Below, one piece after another: positions 1-8,003 of a DNA stretch of 64,000 nt. Under the pieces are notes generated by a model, which was not told the origin of the DNA, did not search any database, and worked only from the letters and a program-made list of their open reading frames with translations. This DNA is from Bacillota bacterium (lineage in GTDB: Bacteria > Bacillota > UBA4882 > UBA8346): the NCBI GenBank assembly GCA_023392595.1, contig JAEVYU010000019.1, forward strand, positions 36,569 through 100,568. The letters run 5' to 3'. Made by a program: the position numbers and the translations under genes. Position 1 is the first letter of the stretch. Every line of letters begins with the position of its first letter.

Positions 1-674
1 ATGGCAATATTCAAGCGGTCAGGAATTTATCGCTGAATGTAAAACAAGGCGAATTAGTGGCCTTGCTCGGAGCCAACGGCGCCGGAAAAACCAGTACCCT
101 GCGGGGCATCTCCGGTATGCTTAAGCCTCGCAAAGGTCGGATTTTCTTTAACGGACAAGATCTAACGAAAGTCAATCCTCATCAAATTGTGGGCCTGGGA
201 TTGGCGCATTGTCCAGAAGGACGGGGGATTTTTGCCAGGATTAGTGTAGTTGATAATTTAAAAATCGGCGCCTACCGCTTCACGGACAAAAAACAAATTC
301 ACCAGGATTTGGACTGGGTTTATACGCTCTTTCCTATTTTGGCCGAACGCAAAAATCAGATTGCCGGCACTCTTTCCGGTGGGGAACAACAGATGTTGGC
401 TATCGGCCGCTCTCTAATGTCCCGTCCGTTAATGCTGCTCTTCGATGAGCCTTCCCTCGGGCTCGCTCCGCTAATTATCGAAAAAATTTATATGGTAATC
501 GCCGCATTGAAAAAAGAGGGTAAAACGATTTTACTGGTTGAGCAAAATGCCTACGCTGCTTTGGAAGTCGCCGACCGTGCTTATGTGCTGGAAACCGGTT
601 CCCTCAAGCTTTCCGGCACGACGGCGGAGTTGCTCCAAAATGAAGCTGTGAAAAACGCCTATCTAGGAGGATAA
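1..674 (+). CDS. livF: Branched-chain amino acid-type ABC transporter ATPase LivF (5' end outside window)
   Basis: This is the cytoplasmic ATPase that, with LivG, powers an importer for branched-chain amino acids or related amides. The open frame runs back to base 3 without a start (it reads GNIQAVRNLSLNV before the Walker A), so about a dozen residues lie upstream of the window. Visible motifs are Walker A GANGAGKTS, the signature LSGGEQQM, Walker B LLLFDEP and the switch-region H/Q stretch LLVEQN. Short, compact form and the E-Q-N after Walker B are typical of LivF. It ends 5 bp before livH, behind an AGGAGG that serves livH, so the genes form one operon. A GTG at 57 lies inside the conserved domain and is not the true start. 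Confidence 0.93.
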   Translation, partial: GNIQAVRNLSLNVKQGELVALLGANGAGKTSTLRGISGMLKPRKGRIFFNGQDLTKVNPHQIVGLGLAHCPEGRGIFARISVVDNLKIGAYRFTDKKQIHQDLDWVYTLFPILAERKNQIAGTLSGGEQQMLAIGRSLMSRPLMLLFDEPSLGLAPLIIEKIYMVIAALKKEGKTILLVEQNAYAALEVADRAYVLETGSLKLSGTTAELLQNEAVKNAYLGG

Positions 675-679
675 ATACT

Positions 680-1576
680 ATGAGTCTAGCTTATTTGGTT
701 CAAAACACCATTGACGGCCTCAGTCTAGGCAGCATTTACGCGTTGATTGCCATTGGTTTTTCGTTAACCTTCAGCATTTTAAGACTAATCAACTTTGCAC
801 ATGGCGATATTCTAATGATTGGCGCTTATTGTGCCCTTTTCCTCATCACCGGAATGCATCTTCCTTTGTGGGCTGCTTTGATTTTAGCAATGGCCTTTGC
901 CGCCTTGTTTGGAATTTTTATTGAACGGATAGCTTACCGTCCCTTGCGGGGCGCCAATGATGTCGCGGCGCTGATCGCATCCTTGGCGGTCTCAATCATC
1001 ATCCAAAATACCGGAATCATGACCGTTACCGCCCAACCCCGCAAATTTGAAATCCCGGAAATATTAACCCTAATTCACAACTTCGGCAATATTTCCATCA
1101 GCAATATGACTCTGCTTATTATTATTCTCTCACTGTTCCTTATGATATCCTTCTCCCTATACGTCACCCGCACGAAAATGGGTACAGCCATGCGCGCTTG
1201 TTCCGAAAACATCGGCGTGGCCCAGTTAATGGGAATCGATATCAACCGGGTCATTGCGGTTACTTTTGCCTTGGGTTCGGGAATGGCTGCAGTCTCCGGA
1301 ATTATGCTGGCTGGACAGTATGGACGTATTGAGCCGTTAATGGGTTTTATCCCCGGCTTAAAAGCCTTCGTTGCCGCTGTTATCGGAGGGATCGGCAGTG
1401 TCTCCGGAGCGGCCTTGGGAGGCTATGTTCTGGGCCTATCGGAAATTCTGCTTGTAGCCCTTTTGCCTCCCTCTTACTCCGGCTACCGGGACGCCTTTGT
1501 CTTCATCCTGTTGATTCTGGTCTTGCTTTTTAAACCGTCCGGCTTACTCGGACAGGCCGAAGGGAGAAAAGTATGA
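680..1576 (+). CDS. livH: Branched-chain amino acid-type ABC permease LivH
   Basis: Inner-membrane permease of the Liv-type importer, 298 residues, the usual length. It has about eight hydrophobic segments and the family pattern GLSLGSIYALIAIGFSLTF at the N-terminus, the loop RPLRGANDVAALIASLAVS, and AVIGGIGSVSGAALGG near residue 235, which is the conserved permease/ATPase-coupling area. The start has AGGAGG seven bases upstream. It overlaps livM by ATGA, so translation is probably coupled. Substrate cannot be read from the permease; the downstream creatininase-family gene suggests an amide or amino-acid derivative (inference). Confidence 0.93.
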   Translation: MSLAYLVQNTIDGLSLGSIYALIAIGFSLTFSILRLINFAHGDILMIGAYCALFLITGMHLPLWAALILAMAFAALFGIFIERIAYRPLRGANDVAALIASLAVSIIIQNTGIMTVTAQPRKFEIPEILTLIHNFGNISISNMTLLIIILSLFLMISFSLYVTRTKMGTAMRACSENIGVAQLMGIDINRVIAVTFALGSGMAAVSGIMLAGQYGRIEPLMGFIPGLKAFVAAVIGGIGSVSGAALGGYVLGLSEILLVALLPPSYSGYRDAFVFILLILVLLFKPSGLLGQAEGRKV

Positions 1577-2622
1577 TGAACGCCAAACCCGCCAAACTTT
1601 TTACCATTGCTTTTCTTGCGCTTTTTACTGGAGTGCTCTATCTATTAAACCACTTTTTGTCTCCTTACCATATGCAGATCATCAACTTGATCGGCATCAA
1701 CATCATATTAGTTGTCAGTTTAAATCTCACCAACGGTTTTTGCGGGATTTTTTCCTTGGGGCACGCAGGTTTTATGGCGGTTGGAGCCTATGTTACCGCC
1801 ATTCTCACCATTCCAGCTGTTAAAAAAGGATTTCTTTTACCCCAACTTCCCGGTTGGCTGGTCTCATTGCAACTTCCTTTCTTGCCGGCTTTACTTTTGG
1901 GTGGGCTGGCAGCTTCTCTCTGCGCTCTGCTTATCGGTTATCCGGTGCTCCGTCTCCGTGGTCATTATTTAAGTGTGGCAACTTTAGGTTTCCTGGTCAT
2001 CACCCAAGTCTGCATCACCCAAATGGATGGTTTGACCCGGGGAGCCCGTGGCCTCAACGGTTTGGAGTCTTTTACCAATGTGTGGTGGATTTGGTTCGGG
2101 GTGATTTTAACCATTTATGTAGTTGCCAAAATGATTCATTCCGCTTACGGCCGGGGTATGAATGCTATTAAAGAGGATGAATTGGCAGCCGAATGCCTGG
2201 GGGTCAATTTAACCGGCCACAAATTATTGGCTTTTTGCCTAAGCGCATTTTTCGCCGGTATCGGCGGGGCGTTGTGGGGTCACTTAATTACGGTGATTAC
2301 TCCGGGTTGTTTCTCGTATGGTCAAACTTTCAATTTAGTGGTTATGTCGGTGGTCGGCGGTATGAGCAGCATAACCGGAGGTGTTGTTGGCGCACTGGTA
2401 ATGACATTGGTACCGGAGCTTTTGCGCAATCTTGAATCAGGAATCACGCTTTGGGGAATTACCTTACCACCGCTATATGGTTTAAGTCAGATTATTCTTG
2501 CAATCGCCTTAATTCTGGTCATTCTATTCCGTCCTAACGGCTTAATGGGCCGCTGGGAATTCTCCTGGACCAGATTTCATTCCAAATCCAAGCTCTACAA
2601 AGGTGGTGGTTACTCTCATTAA
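1573..2622 (+). CDS. livM: Branched-chain amino acid-type ABC permease LivM
   Basis: Second permease subunit of the Liv-type importer, 349 residues, with nine or so membrane segments. Family signatures visible are NGFCGIFSLGHAGFMAVGAY near residue 55, YPVLRLRGHYLSVATLGF near 125 and the late VVMSVVGGMSSITGGVVGA followed by LILVILFRPNGLMGRWEF, the usual LivM C-terminus. The ATG at 1573 overlaps the livH stop (ATGA); a second ATG follows immediately and could also serve. It partners LivH in the heterodimeric channel and is followed by the binding protein gene. Confidence 0.93.
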   Translation: MMNAKPAKLFTIAFLALFTGVLYLLNHFLSPYHMQIINLIGINIILVVSLNLTNGFCGIFSLGHAGFMAVGAYVTAILTIPAVKKGFLLPQLPGWLVSLQLPFLPALLLGGLAASLCALLIGYPVLRLRGHYLSVATLGFLVITQVCITQMDGLTRGARGLNGLESFTNVWWIWFGVILTIYVVAKMIHSAYGRGMNAIKEDELAAECLGVNLTGHKLLAFCLSAFFAGIGGALWGHLITVITPGCFSYGQTFNLVVMSVVGGMSSITGGVVGALVMTLVPELLRNLESGITLWGITLPPLYGLSQIILAIALILVILFRPNGLMGRWEFSWTRFHSKSKLYKGGGYSH

Positions 2623-2678
2623 ATTAAACTAACTTGGCATCATTCAAAACATACTTAAATTTAATGGAGGTATTTACG

Positions 2679-3827
2679 ATGAAAAAATTTCTTGTACCAT
2701 TACTGGTGATTACGCTATTATTCACCTGCAATATCTTTGCAGCCACTGCACCTATAAAAATCGGTGCTATTTATAACCTTACCGGCGACCAGTCCTCTCT
2801 GGACGCTCCATCACTTAACGGTCTTATCTTGGCAGCCAAAGAGATTAACGCTGCTGGCGGCGTGTTGGGACGAAAAATCCAAGTTGTAAGTCTTGATGGA
2901 AAAACCGATCAATCCATTTCCACCAATGCTGCTTTAAAATTGGTCAATGTTGAAAAAGTTGCGGCAATCGTCGGCTTCAGCGATTCCAACTATGCGCTTG
3001 CCGCCGGTCCTATTGCTCAGAAAGCCAAAATCCCTTTCATTACTTCCGGCGCAACCCTGCCTTCCATGCCGGACCAAGTGGGCGACTATTTCTTCATGAC
3101 ACCTTATGGCGATAACACCCAAGCCTATGTTGGCGCCGAATTCGCCAGCAAAGATTTGAAAGCGAAAACCGCATATGTACTAAAGGATACTGCAATGGAC
3201 TTCACAGTCAACTTAGCAGCCTACTTTGTAGAACGTTTCAAAAAAATCAACGGGAAAGACGCTATTGTTTTAGAAGATAACTTCAAAACCGGCGACCAAG
3301 ACTTTTCGGCCCAAGTCAACCGGTTAAAAGCTTTGGCTAAAAAACCGGATTTGCTCTATATTTCTTCAGGCCCTTCCGAATGCGGCATCATTGTGAAACA
3401 AATCCGTGCTGCCGGAATCAATACTCCAGTCATTAGCGGTGACGGTTTTGATACCCCCTTGCTGACCGAATTAGGCGGCAAAGGCGCCAATATTGAAACT
3501 TACTTCACCACCCATGCCAGCTTGACGAGTGAAGAAGCGAAAGTCAAAAAGTTCGTTCAAGCCTATAAAAATGAATTTAAATCCGATCCGGAGAATGCTT
3601 TTGCAGCTCTAGGCTATGATACCATGTATTTGATTGCCGATGCCATTAAACGGGCCAAATCCGTCAATCCCCCGGCCATTCGCAATGCTTTGGCCAAAAC
3701 CTCCAATTTCAAAGCAGTTACCGGAACCATAACGTATCCGGCAAACTCGCGGGTCCCTTTGAAATCGGTCGCTGTCTTAAAGGTTGTTGACGGCCAATTC
3801 AAATTCGTGAAATCAGTGACTCCCTAA
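2679..3827 (+). CDS. livJ: Liv-type periplasmic/extracellular substrate-binding protein
   Basis: Type I periplasmic binding fold protein that delivers substrate to LivHM. I place the start at the ATG at 2679 (382 residues) because TGGAGG lies eight bases upstream and a signal peptide follows directly (MKKFLVPLLVITLLFTCNIF, cleavage after AAA/ATA-like residues). An upstream in-frame start at 2634 would put 15 charged residues before the signal. The mature part begins PIKIGAIYNLTGDQSSLD, the LivJ/Leu-Ile-Val-binding opening. There is a cysteine in the signal but no proper lipobox before the cleavage region, so it is probably not a lipoprotein. A terminator follows at 3849. Ligand unknown; the amidohydrolase next door makes an amide plausible. 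Confidence 0.9.
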   Translation: MKKFLVPLLVITLLFTCNIFAATAPIKIGAIYNLTGDQSSLDAPSLNGLILAAKEINAAGGVLGRKIQVVSLDGKTDQSISTNAALKLVNVEKVAAIVGFSDSNYALAAGPIAQKAKIPFITSGATLPSMPDQVGDYFFMTPYGDNTQAYVGAEFASKDLKAKTAYVLKDTAMDFTVNLAAYFVERFKKINGKDAIVLEDNFKTGDQDFSAQVNRLKALAKKPDLLYISSGPSECGIIVKQIRAAGINTPVISGDGFDTPLLTELGGKGANIETYFTTHASLTSEEAKVKKFVQAYKNEFKSDPENAFAALGYDTMYLIADAIKRAKSVNPPAIRNALAKTSNFKAVTGTITYPANSRVPLKSVAVLKVVDGQFKFVKSVTP

Positions 3828-3848
3828 TCGTGTCTCCATAAAAATGCC

Positions 3849-3882
3849 AGGGCTACCGGGAGATATCCCGGAGCCCTTTTTA
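3849..3882 (+). terminator. Rho-independent terminator after livJ
   Basis: The arms AGGGCT and CCGGG (3849-3860) pair with CCCGG and AGCCCT (3867-3877) around a six-base loop, with a single bulged A, followed by a T-rich run. It separates livJ from the creatininase-like gene, which has its own strong ribosome site. Confidence 0.88.
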
Positions 3883-3911
3883 TTATTTTCTATTAATAAG
3901 GAGGTTTTATC

Positions 3912-4679
3912 ATGAGTTTACTGCAAAAAATGACCGGTCATCAATACAAAGACGGTCCTAAATTCGATAAAGCGATTATCGCAGTAGGTTCCTGTGAAAA
4001 TCACGGTTTCCATCTTCCTTTTGGAACGGACACCTTTGTCTCTTCGATGTTGGCCGAGAAAGTGGCCGAACAAATCGATGGTTTGTTGGTCCTCCCCCCC
4101 GTTAATGTCGGAATGAGTCAACACTATGCCCATTTTCCATTCACTCTGACCTTACAGCCGGAAACTTTAATTGCTGTTTTAAAAGATATTCTGGAGAGCA
4201 CCGTCAAAAACGGTATTGAAAAAATCTTCATCATGAACGGACACGACGGTAACATTGCCCCCATTGAAATTGCCGCCCGTGCTATTAAATTAGCCCATCC
4301 CAATGTGAGAATCGCCGCCCTGGATGCCTGGTGGGTTACAGCCGGTAAACTATTACCCACCGATACCTTTGAGGTATGGAATGGGCTCGGCCACGCCGGA
4401 GAAGGCGAAACTTCTATCGGGCTTGCCCTTTTCCCGGAATTAATCGAGATGGAATATGCCAAAGGCGTAGTGCCAAATCTACCGGAACATGTAGAAATCA
4501 AATGGAACTTTGCCGAACTCACCAATACTGGAGCAACCGGCGACCCAAGCAAAGCTACTGTCGCTAAAGGCCAAAAAATGGTTGAGGTGTTGGTAAAAGA
4601 AGTCGTCCGCTTCTTCCGGGAAATGGATGACAAGGATTGGAAATACTCCTCAAAAGAGTCGGCATTACCTCAAAAATAA
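3912..4679 (+). CDS. Creatininase-family amidohydrolase
   Basis: Metal-dependent cytoplasmic amide hydrolase of the creatininase superfamily, 255 residues, full length. The N-terminal metal site is visible as VGSCENHGFHLPFGTDTF (Glu, His and Asp ligands), and the second conserved site as IMNGHDGN, where most members have NGHGGN. GHAGEGETSIGLALFP near residue 160 supplies the remaining His and Glu. The family includes creatinine amidohydrolase, formamide hydrolases and the peptide-trimming MftE, so the substrate is not fixed by sequence alone. AAGGAGG at 3899 supports this start. Its position directly after a Liv-type importer suggests it acts on whatever that importer brings in; this is inference. 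Confidence 0.88.
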   Translation: MSLLQKMTGHQYKDGPKFDKAIIAVGSCENHGFHLPFGTDTFVSSMLAEKVAEQIDGLLVLPPVNVGMSQHYAHFPFTLTLQPETLIAVLKDILESTVKNGIEKIFIMNGHDGNIAPIEIAARAIKLAHPNVRIAALDAWWVTAGKLLPTDTFEVWNGLGHAGEGETSIGLALFPELIEMEYAKGVVPNLPEHVEIKWNFAELTNTGATGDPSKATVAKGQKMVEVLVKEVVRFFREMDDKDWKYSSKESALPQK

Positions 4680-4755
4680 AATTGCATGGTTTAAAGACCT
4701 CTTTCTGTCAAGCCACCGTTATTCTCGAAAATTCCCGCCCAAAAGCCGGAAATAA

Positions 4756-4792
4756 AATAAGGGGCCATTTCTTAGGATGGTCCCTTATTTTT
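4756..4792. terminator. Bidirectional terminator between convergent genes
   Basis: AATAAGGGGCCAT (4756-4768) pairs with ATGGTCCCTTATT (4777-4789), one G-T pair, with an eight-base loop. T-runs follow on both strands, which fits convergent transcription of the creatininase-like gene and the tctC-like gene. Confidence 0.87.
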
Positions 4793-4809
4793 CATTGATA
4801 ATTCTTAAA

Positions 4810-5763
4810 TTATTGGGCGCTCTGTTTCAAATGTTCCATAAACCCAGAATAATATTTCTTTTTTTCGTTGATGAATTTTTTGGAAGCCGCAATTCCATAA
4901 TCCTCTACTTTAAAGCCCAACTTTTCCATTTCCTGTCTGAATTCAGGAGTATGATTAATTTTGCTGAAAGCGTCCTCTAAAACTTTCATAATTTTCATCG
5001 GAGTCCCCGGAGGAACGGCAATACCCCGGTAAGTACCTTCGATAATATTATAGCCTTCTTCTTTAAAAGTAGGGACATTTGGAAAACCGCTTACACGCTT
5101 TGCAGATTGAACTGCCAAGGCCCTTATTTTATTTCCATAACTCACTGCCATTGTAGGAGAAGTCATTAAAGCCAAAACACTATGGCCTAACAAAGCTGGT
5201 AAAGCCGTCCCGGAACCAGGATAATTCAAATATGTGACTTTAGTCTTTGCTGCTTTCTCTAATTCAATAACACCCAAATAATTTGCGGTATTAATACCGC
5301 TGCCGCCGATTGTAACCACAGAAGGATTGGCCTTAGCGTATTTAACCAAATCCTTTAAATTACGAAAAGGGCTATCCTGTGCAACAATAAGTATATTGGG
5401 AGTACTATTGAAAATATAAACCATGTTAATATCTTCCGTTTTAAATCCAATATTGGGTTTTTCAATCGGTTGAATGATGATATGAGGCAAATTACAAACA
5501 GTGAGATTATAACCATCCGGCTGACTCTTGACCAATTCCGCCCAAGCGGTCGCTCCCCCGGCTCCCGGTTTAAAAACAATATTAACTGTCTGTCCCAAAA
5601 GAGTCGTTAATTGTGTTTGTTGCAATTTAGCGGCAAAATCGGATTCTCCACCCGCAGTAAACGGAATAATATAATTAATTGGTTTTTCCGGGTACCCGGC
5701 TGCTAAGCATGGTACGACGAAACATAAACAAAGAAAAAAAACAACTGAAATTTTTCGCATCAT
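4810..5763 (-). CDS. TctC/Bug-family tripartite tricarboxylate transporter substrate-binding protein
   Basis: Extracytoplasmic binding protein of the TctC (Bordetella uptake gene) family, 317 residues. A signal peptide (MMRKISVVFFLCLCFVVPCLA) is followed by the family opening YPEKPINYIIPFTAGGESD. Later motifs are VFKPGAGGATAWAEL, SQPDGYNL, IGGSGINTAN and the C-terminal VPPGTP. AAGGAGCG precedes the start. No TctA or TctB membrane subunits occur in the window, so it is either an orphan that works with a distant TctAB or serves as an extracellular sensor, as many Bug proteins are thought to do. The chemoreceptor gene upstream on the same strand makes a sensing role worth considering (inference). 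Such proteins bind carboxylates or amino acids. Confidence 0.88.
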   Translation of the reverse strand: MMRKISVVFFLCLCFVVPCLAAGYPEKPINYIIPFTAGGESDFAAKLQQTQLTTLLGQTVNIVFKPGAGGATAWAELVKSQPDGYNLTVCNLPHIIIQPIEKPNIGFKTEDINMVYIFNSTPNILIVAQDSPFRNLKDLVKYAKANPSVVTIGGSGINTANYLGVIELEKAAKTKVTYLNYPGSGTALPALLGHSVLALMTSPTMAVSYGNKIRALAVQSAKRVSGFPNVPTFKEEGYNIIEGTYRGIAVPPGTPMKIMKVLEDAFSKINHTPEFRQEMEKLGFKVEDYGIAASKKFINEKKKYYSGFMEHLKQSAQ

Positions 5764-5925
5764 CGAACGCTCCTTTTAAAATCCTGTGATAATTTTTTAA
5801 AGTATTTTACCCTACAAATTTAGGTTTTCCCCCAACACCTCCTTCGACAAAACAATTGCCGCAAAATGATAGGTTCAAAATTAGCATCATATAATATCTC
5901 ACCCGTAAATCTCAACGGAAATTTT

Positions 5926-7629
5926 TTATCGGCCATGGCCAATTTTAAAAAAAGCTACCGATTTACGTAAATCATCTGCAATATCATTTAAATTCTCGGC
6001 AAGTGCCGCAACTTCTTCAACAGCAGCGCTTTGTTCTTCGGTAGTTGCCGAAATTTCCTCAGTGCTGGCCATACTTTCTTCGCTAATTGCCGCGATGGCA
6101 CTGATGGCATCAATAACATTCTGATTCCGTGCAACCATTTTTTTTGCCGTTTCCGCCACTTCTTCTATTTGATCCTTATTGGAAATCAGTAATTTAAAAA
6201 TATCCGACAACGTTACATTAGACTTTGCTATCAGATCTTTTCCCACCTGGGAATGTTCAATTCCTTCTTGCATTACGGCTACGGCTTGTTCAATCTTAAG
6301 TTTCATTTCGGAAATAATCGTAGCAATGTCATTGGCTGCTTGTTTAGACTGTTCGGCCAGTTTACCAGTTTCTTGGGCAACAACAGCAAACCCTTTACCA
6401 TGTTCTCCGGCCCGTGCCGCCTCAATTGCCGCATTTAAAGCCAGCAAAGTTGTTTGGTCAGCGATCGTCGTAATGGCTGAAGATATATCACTAATCCTAA
6501 CGGAAGCCTTATTCAATTCATCAACCGAATCAGCCGCTTGTTGGGCGGTACTAAAAACTTCGTTGATGATATTATTGATATCGTTATTTGTTTTTTGCCC
6601 TAGTTGAGCTGATTCGGTTACTTTCTCCGATCCTGCCGCCATTTCTTGATTATCCTTTGAAACTTTCATGACCAAATCAGAAAGCAAGTGAGCGCCCTGA
6701 GCGATTTGGGATATCTGATTCGTTTGCTCACCTGCACCAGCTGCCAATTGTTCCATAACCTGCGCCACTTGGTTAGCTGAGTCGCCGGTTTCCGAAGAAG
6801 CCTTTTTTAATTCCTGACTCGCCGAAAGCAAAGACTCGGATTGAAAATTAATCTTTTTTACCAATTCTCGCAAACTGTTGATAGCTTGATTCAATCCTTC
6901 AACAACTCCAACAACTTCCGGACAACCATAGCGATCGATGCTTTGGGTCAAATCTCCCAAAGCCAAAGCTTTCGAAGCAAATAAAATATTTTTAAGCGGG
7001 TTGGTGATCGAACGCGAAATTAATAGCCCCAAAAAAAAGGCGATGAGTCCGCTTATAACCAGAATGAAAAGGGTAATCATTTTAGCCGATTCGGAAAACT
7101 GTTTGTTCTTGGTAAAAGTCTCTAAACTCAAATCCATTAATTTTTTTTGAATGCGGTTTAACGGACCGTTACAGGCCTCCAGCTGTTCACGAAAAGTGGC
7201 AAAATTAACTTGACTGGCTGGTGACTGACAAATCTCCTGGGCAGTTTGGAAATGATTTAAAATAATCTCGGTAGACTTTTTATCAATCCCGTTAAAATAA
7301 TCAATGGTTGGTTCTGTATCATCGGGGAACGTTTGAGAAAGATCTGCTTGTCCAGAAATAGCCAGTTGATAATTATTTTGTGCTTGCGCAAAATAAACAC
7401 GAATGTTGGAGAGGTTCGATAATAAATTATTGCTGTTTACAAATGAAACATAAGTAGACTGTTGCATCGTATTAATAATAGCGACGCTGGAAAATCCCAG
7501 GATGATTAAAAAAACGATCATTACCAAAACGATTGCTTGAATCTGATAAAAAATTTTAAGCCTTGAAAAATTAAAAAGATGAATCTTTTCCGATAAAAAC
7601 TTAATAAAGCCAAGGAATCGCTGTTTCAA
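5926..7629 (-). CDS. Methyl-accepting chemotaxis protein
   Basis: Membrane chemoreceptor of about 567 residues. It has one N-terminal membrane segment (QIQAIVLVMIVFLIILGFSS), a roughly 140-residue extracytoplasmic helical sensor, a second membrane segment (MITLFILVISGLIAFFLGLL), a HAMP domain, and a long coiled-coil signalling domain whose tip contains LLALNAAIEAARAGEHGKGF. I choose the TTG at 7629 because GGAGG lies eight bases before it; a GTG at 7656 is in frame but has no ribosome site, and the ATG at 7644 is itself part of that Shine-Dalgarno. No CheW-binding pentapeptide tail is seen. It lies between a TctC protein and a DASS symporter gene, so a carboxylate or related anion could be its attractant (inference). 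Confidence 0.92.
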   Translation of the reverse strand: MKQRFLGFIKFLSEKIHLFNFSRLKIFYQIQAIVLVMIVFLIILGFSSVAIINTMQQSTYVSFVNSNNLLSNLSNIRVYFAQAQNNYQLAISGQADLSQTFPDDTEPTIDYFNGIDKKSTEIILNHFQTAQEICQSPASQVNFATFREQLEACNGPLNRIQKKLMDLSLETFTKNKQFSESAKMITLFILVISGLIAFFLGLLISRSITNPLKNILFASKALALGDLTQSIDRYGCPEVVGVVEGLNQAINSLRELVKKINFQSESLLSASQELKKASSETGDSANQVAQVMEQLAAGAGEQTNQISQIAQGAHLLSDLVMKVSKDNQEMAAGSEKVTESAQLGQKTNNDINNIINEVFSTAQQAADSVDELNKASVRISDISSAITTIADQTTLLALNAAIEAARAGEHGKGFAVVAQETGKLAEQSKQAANDIATIISEMKLKIEQAVAVMQEGIEHSQVGKDLIAKSNVTLSDIFKLLISNKDQIEEVAETAKKMVARNQNVIDAISAIAAISEESMASTEEISATTEEQSAAVEEVAALAENLNDIADDLRKSVAFFKIGHGR

Positions 7630-7775
7630 TAATTTCTCCTCCATTTTTGTCGCCACATCATTGCAATCTTATGGAATCAGTATAATATTCCATTCAATTT
7701 CCAAATTCATCTATTATTATTTAATCGGCAATAATCCGTAAATTAATATATTAATTTTAATAATATTTATTTAAC

Positions 7776-7815
7776 ACATACCAAATTATCTAAAATAAAT
7801 AATAATTTGGTATGT
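7776..7815. terminator. Long AT-rich hairpin in the 7630-8003 gap
   Basis: ACATACCAAATTAT (7776-7789) and ATAATTTGGTATGT (7802-7815) are a perfect 14-bp inverted repeat with a 12-base loop. It lies 190 bases beyond the end of the DASS gene and 150 bases before the chemoreceptor, both minus strand. It could end the dehydrogenase/DASS transcript or be a control site of the chemoreceptor; no T-run follows directly, so termination is uncertain. Nothing else is recognisable in this 370-base gap, which is very AT-rich. Confidence 0.5.
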
Positions 7816-8003
7816 TATATCCCTAGTTATTTTTTACGTCTCCTAAAAAATTAATCTTATTCCAGCTAATCAGTACTTATTCATTAAAAAATCGCCAACC
7901 CGGGATTTAAACCAAAGGCCACTAACGTTAAGAGCATATTAATTTTAATAAATAGGCCTTATAATTTAAATCCCCAGTTAAAGCGACTATTTTCCTCAAA
8001 AAA

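Noticed and set aside
1781..2435. Three overlapping plus-strand open frames within livM
   Set aside because: They are alternate frames of a clearly coding permease gene and match no family.
4124..4633. Long antisense open frame (169 codons) opposite the creatininase-like gene
   Set aside because: No ribosome site, no family resemblance, serine-rich shadow composition; the sense frame has metal-site motifs and a good ribosome site.
6179..6607. Plus-strand open frame of 142 codons inside the chemoreceptor gene
   Set aside because: Antisense shadow of the conserved chemoreceptor signalling domain; no start signal.
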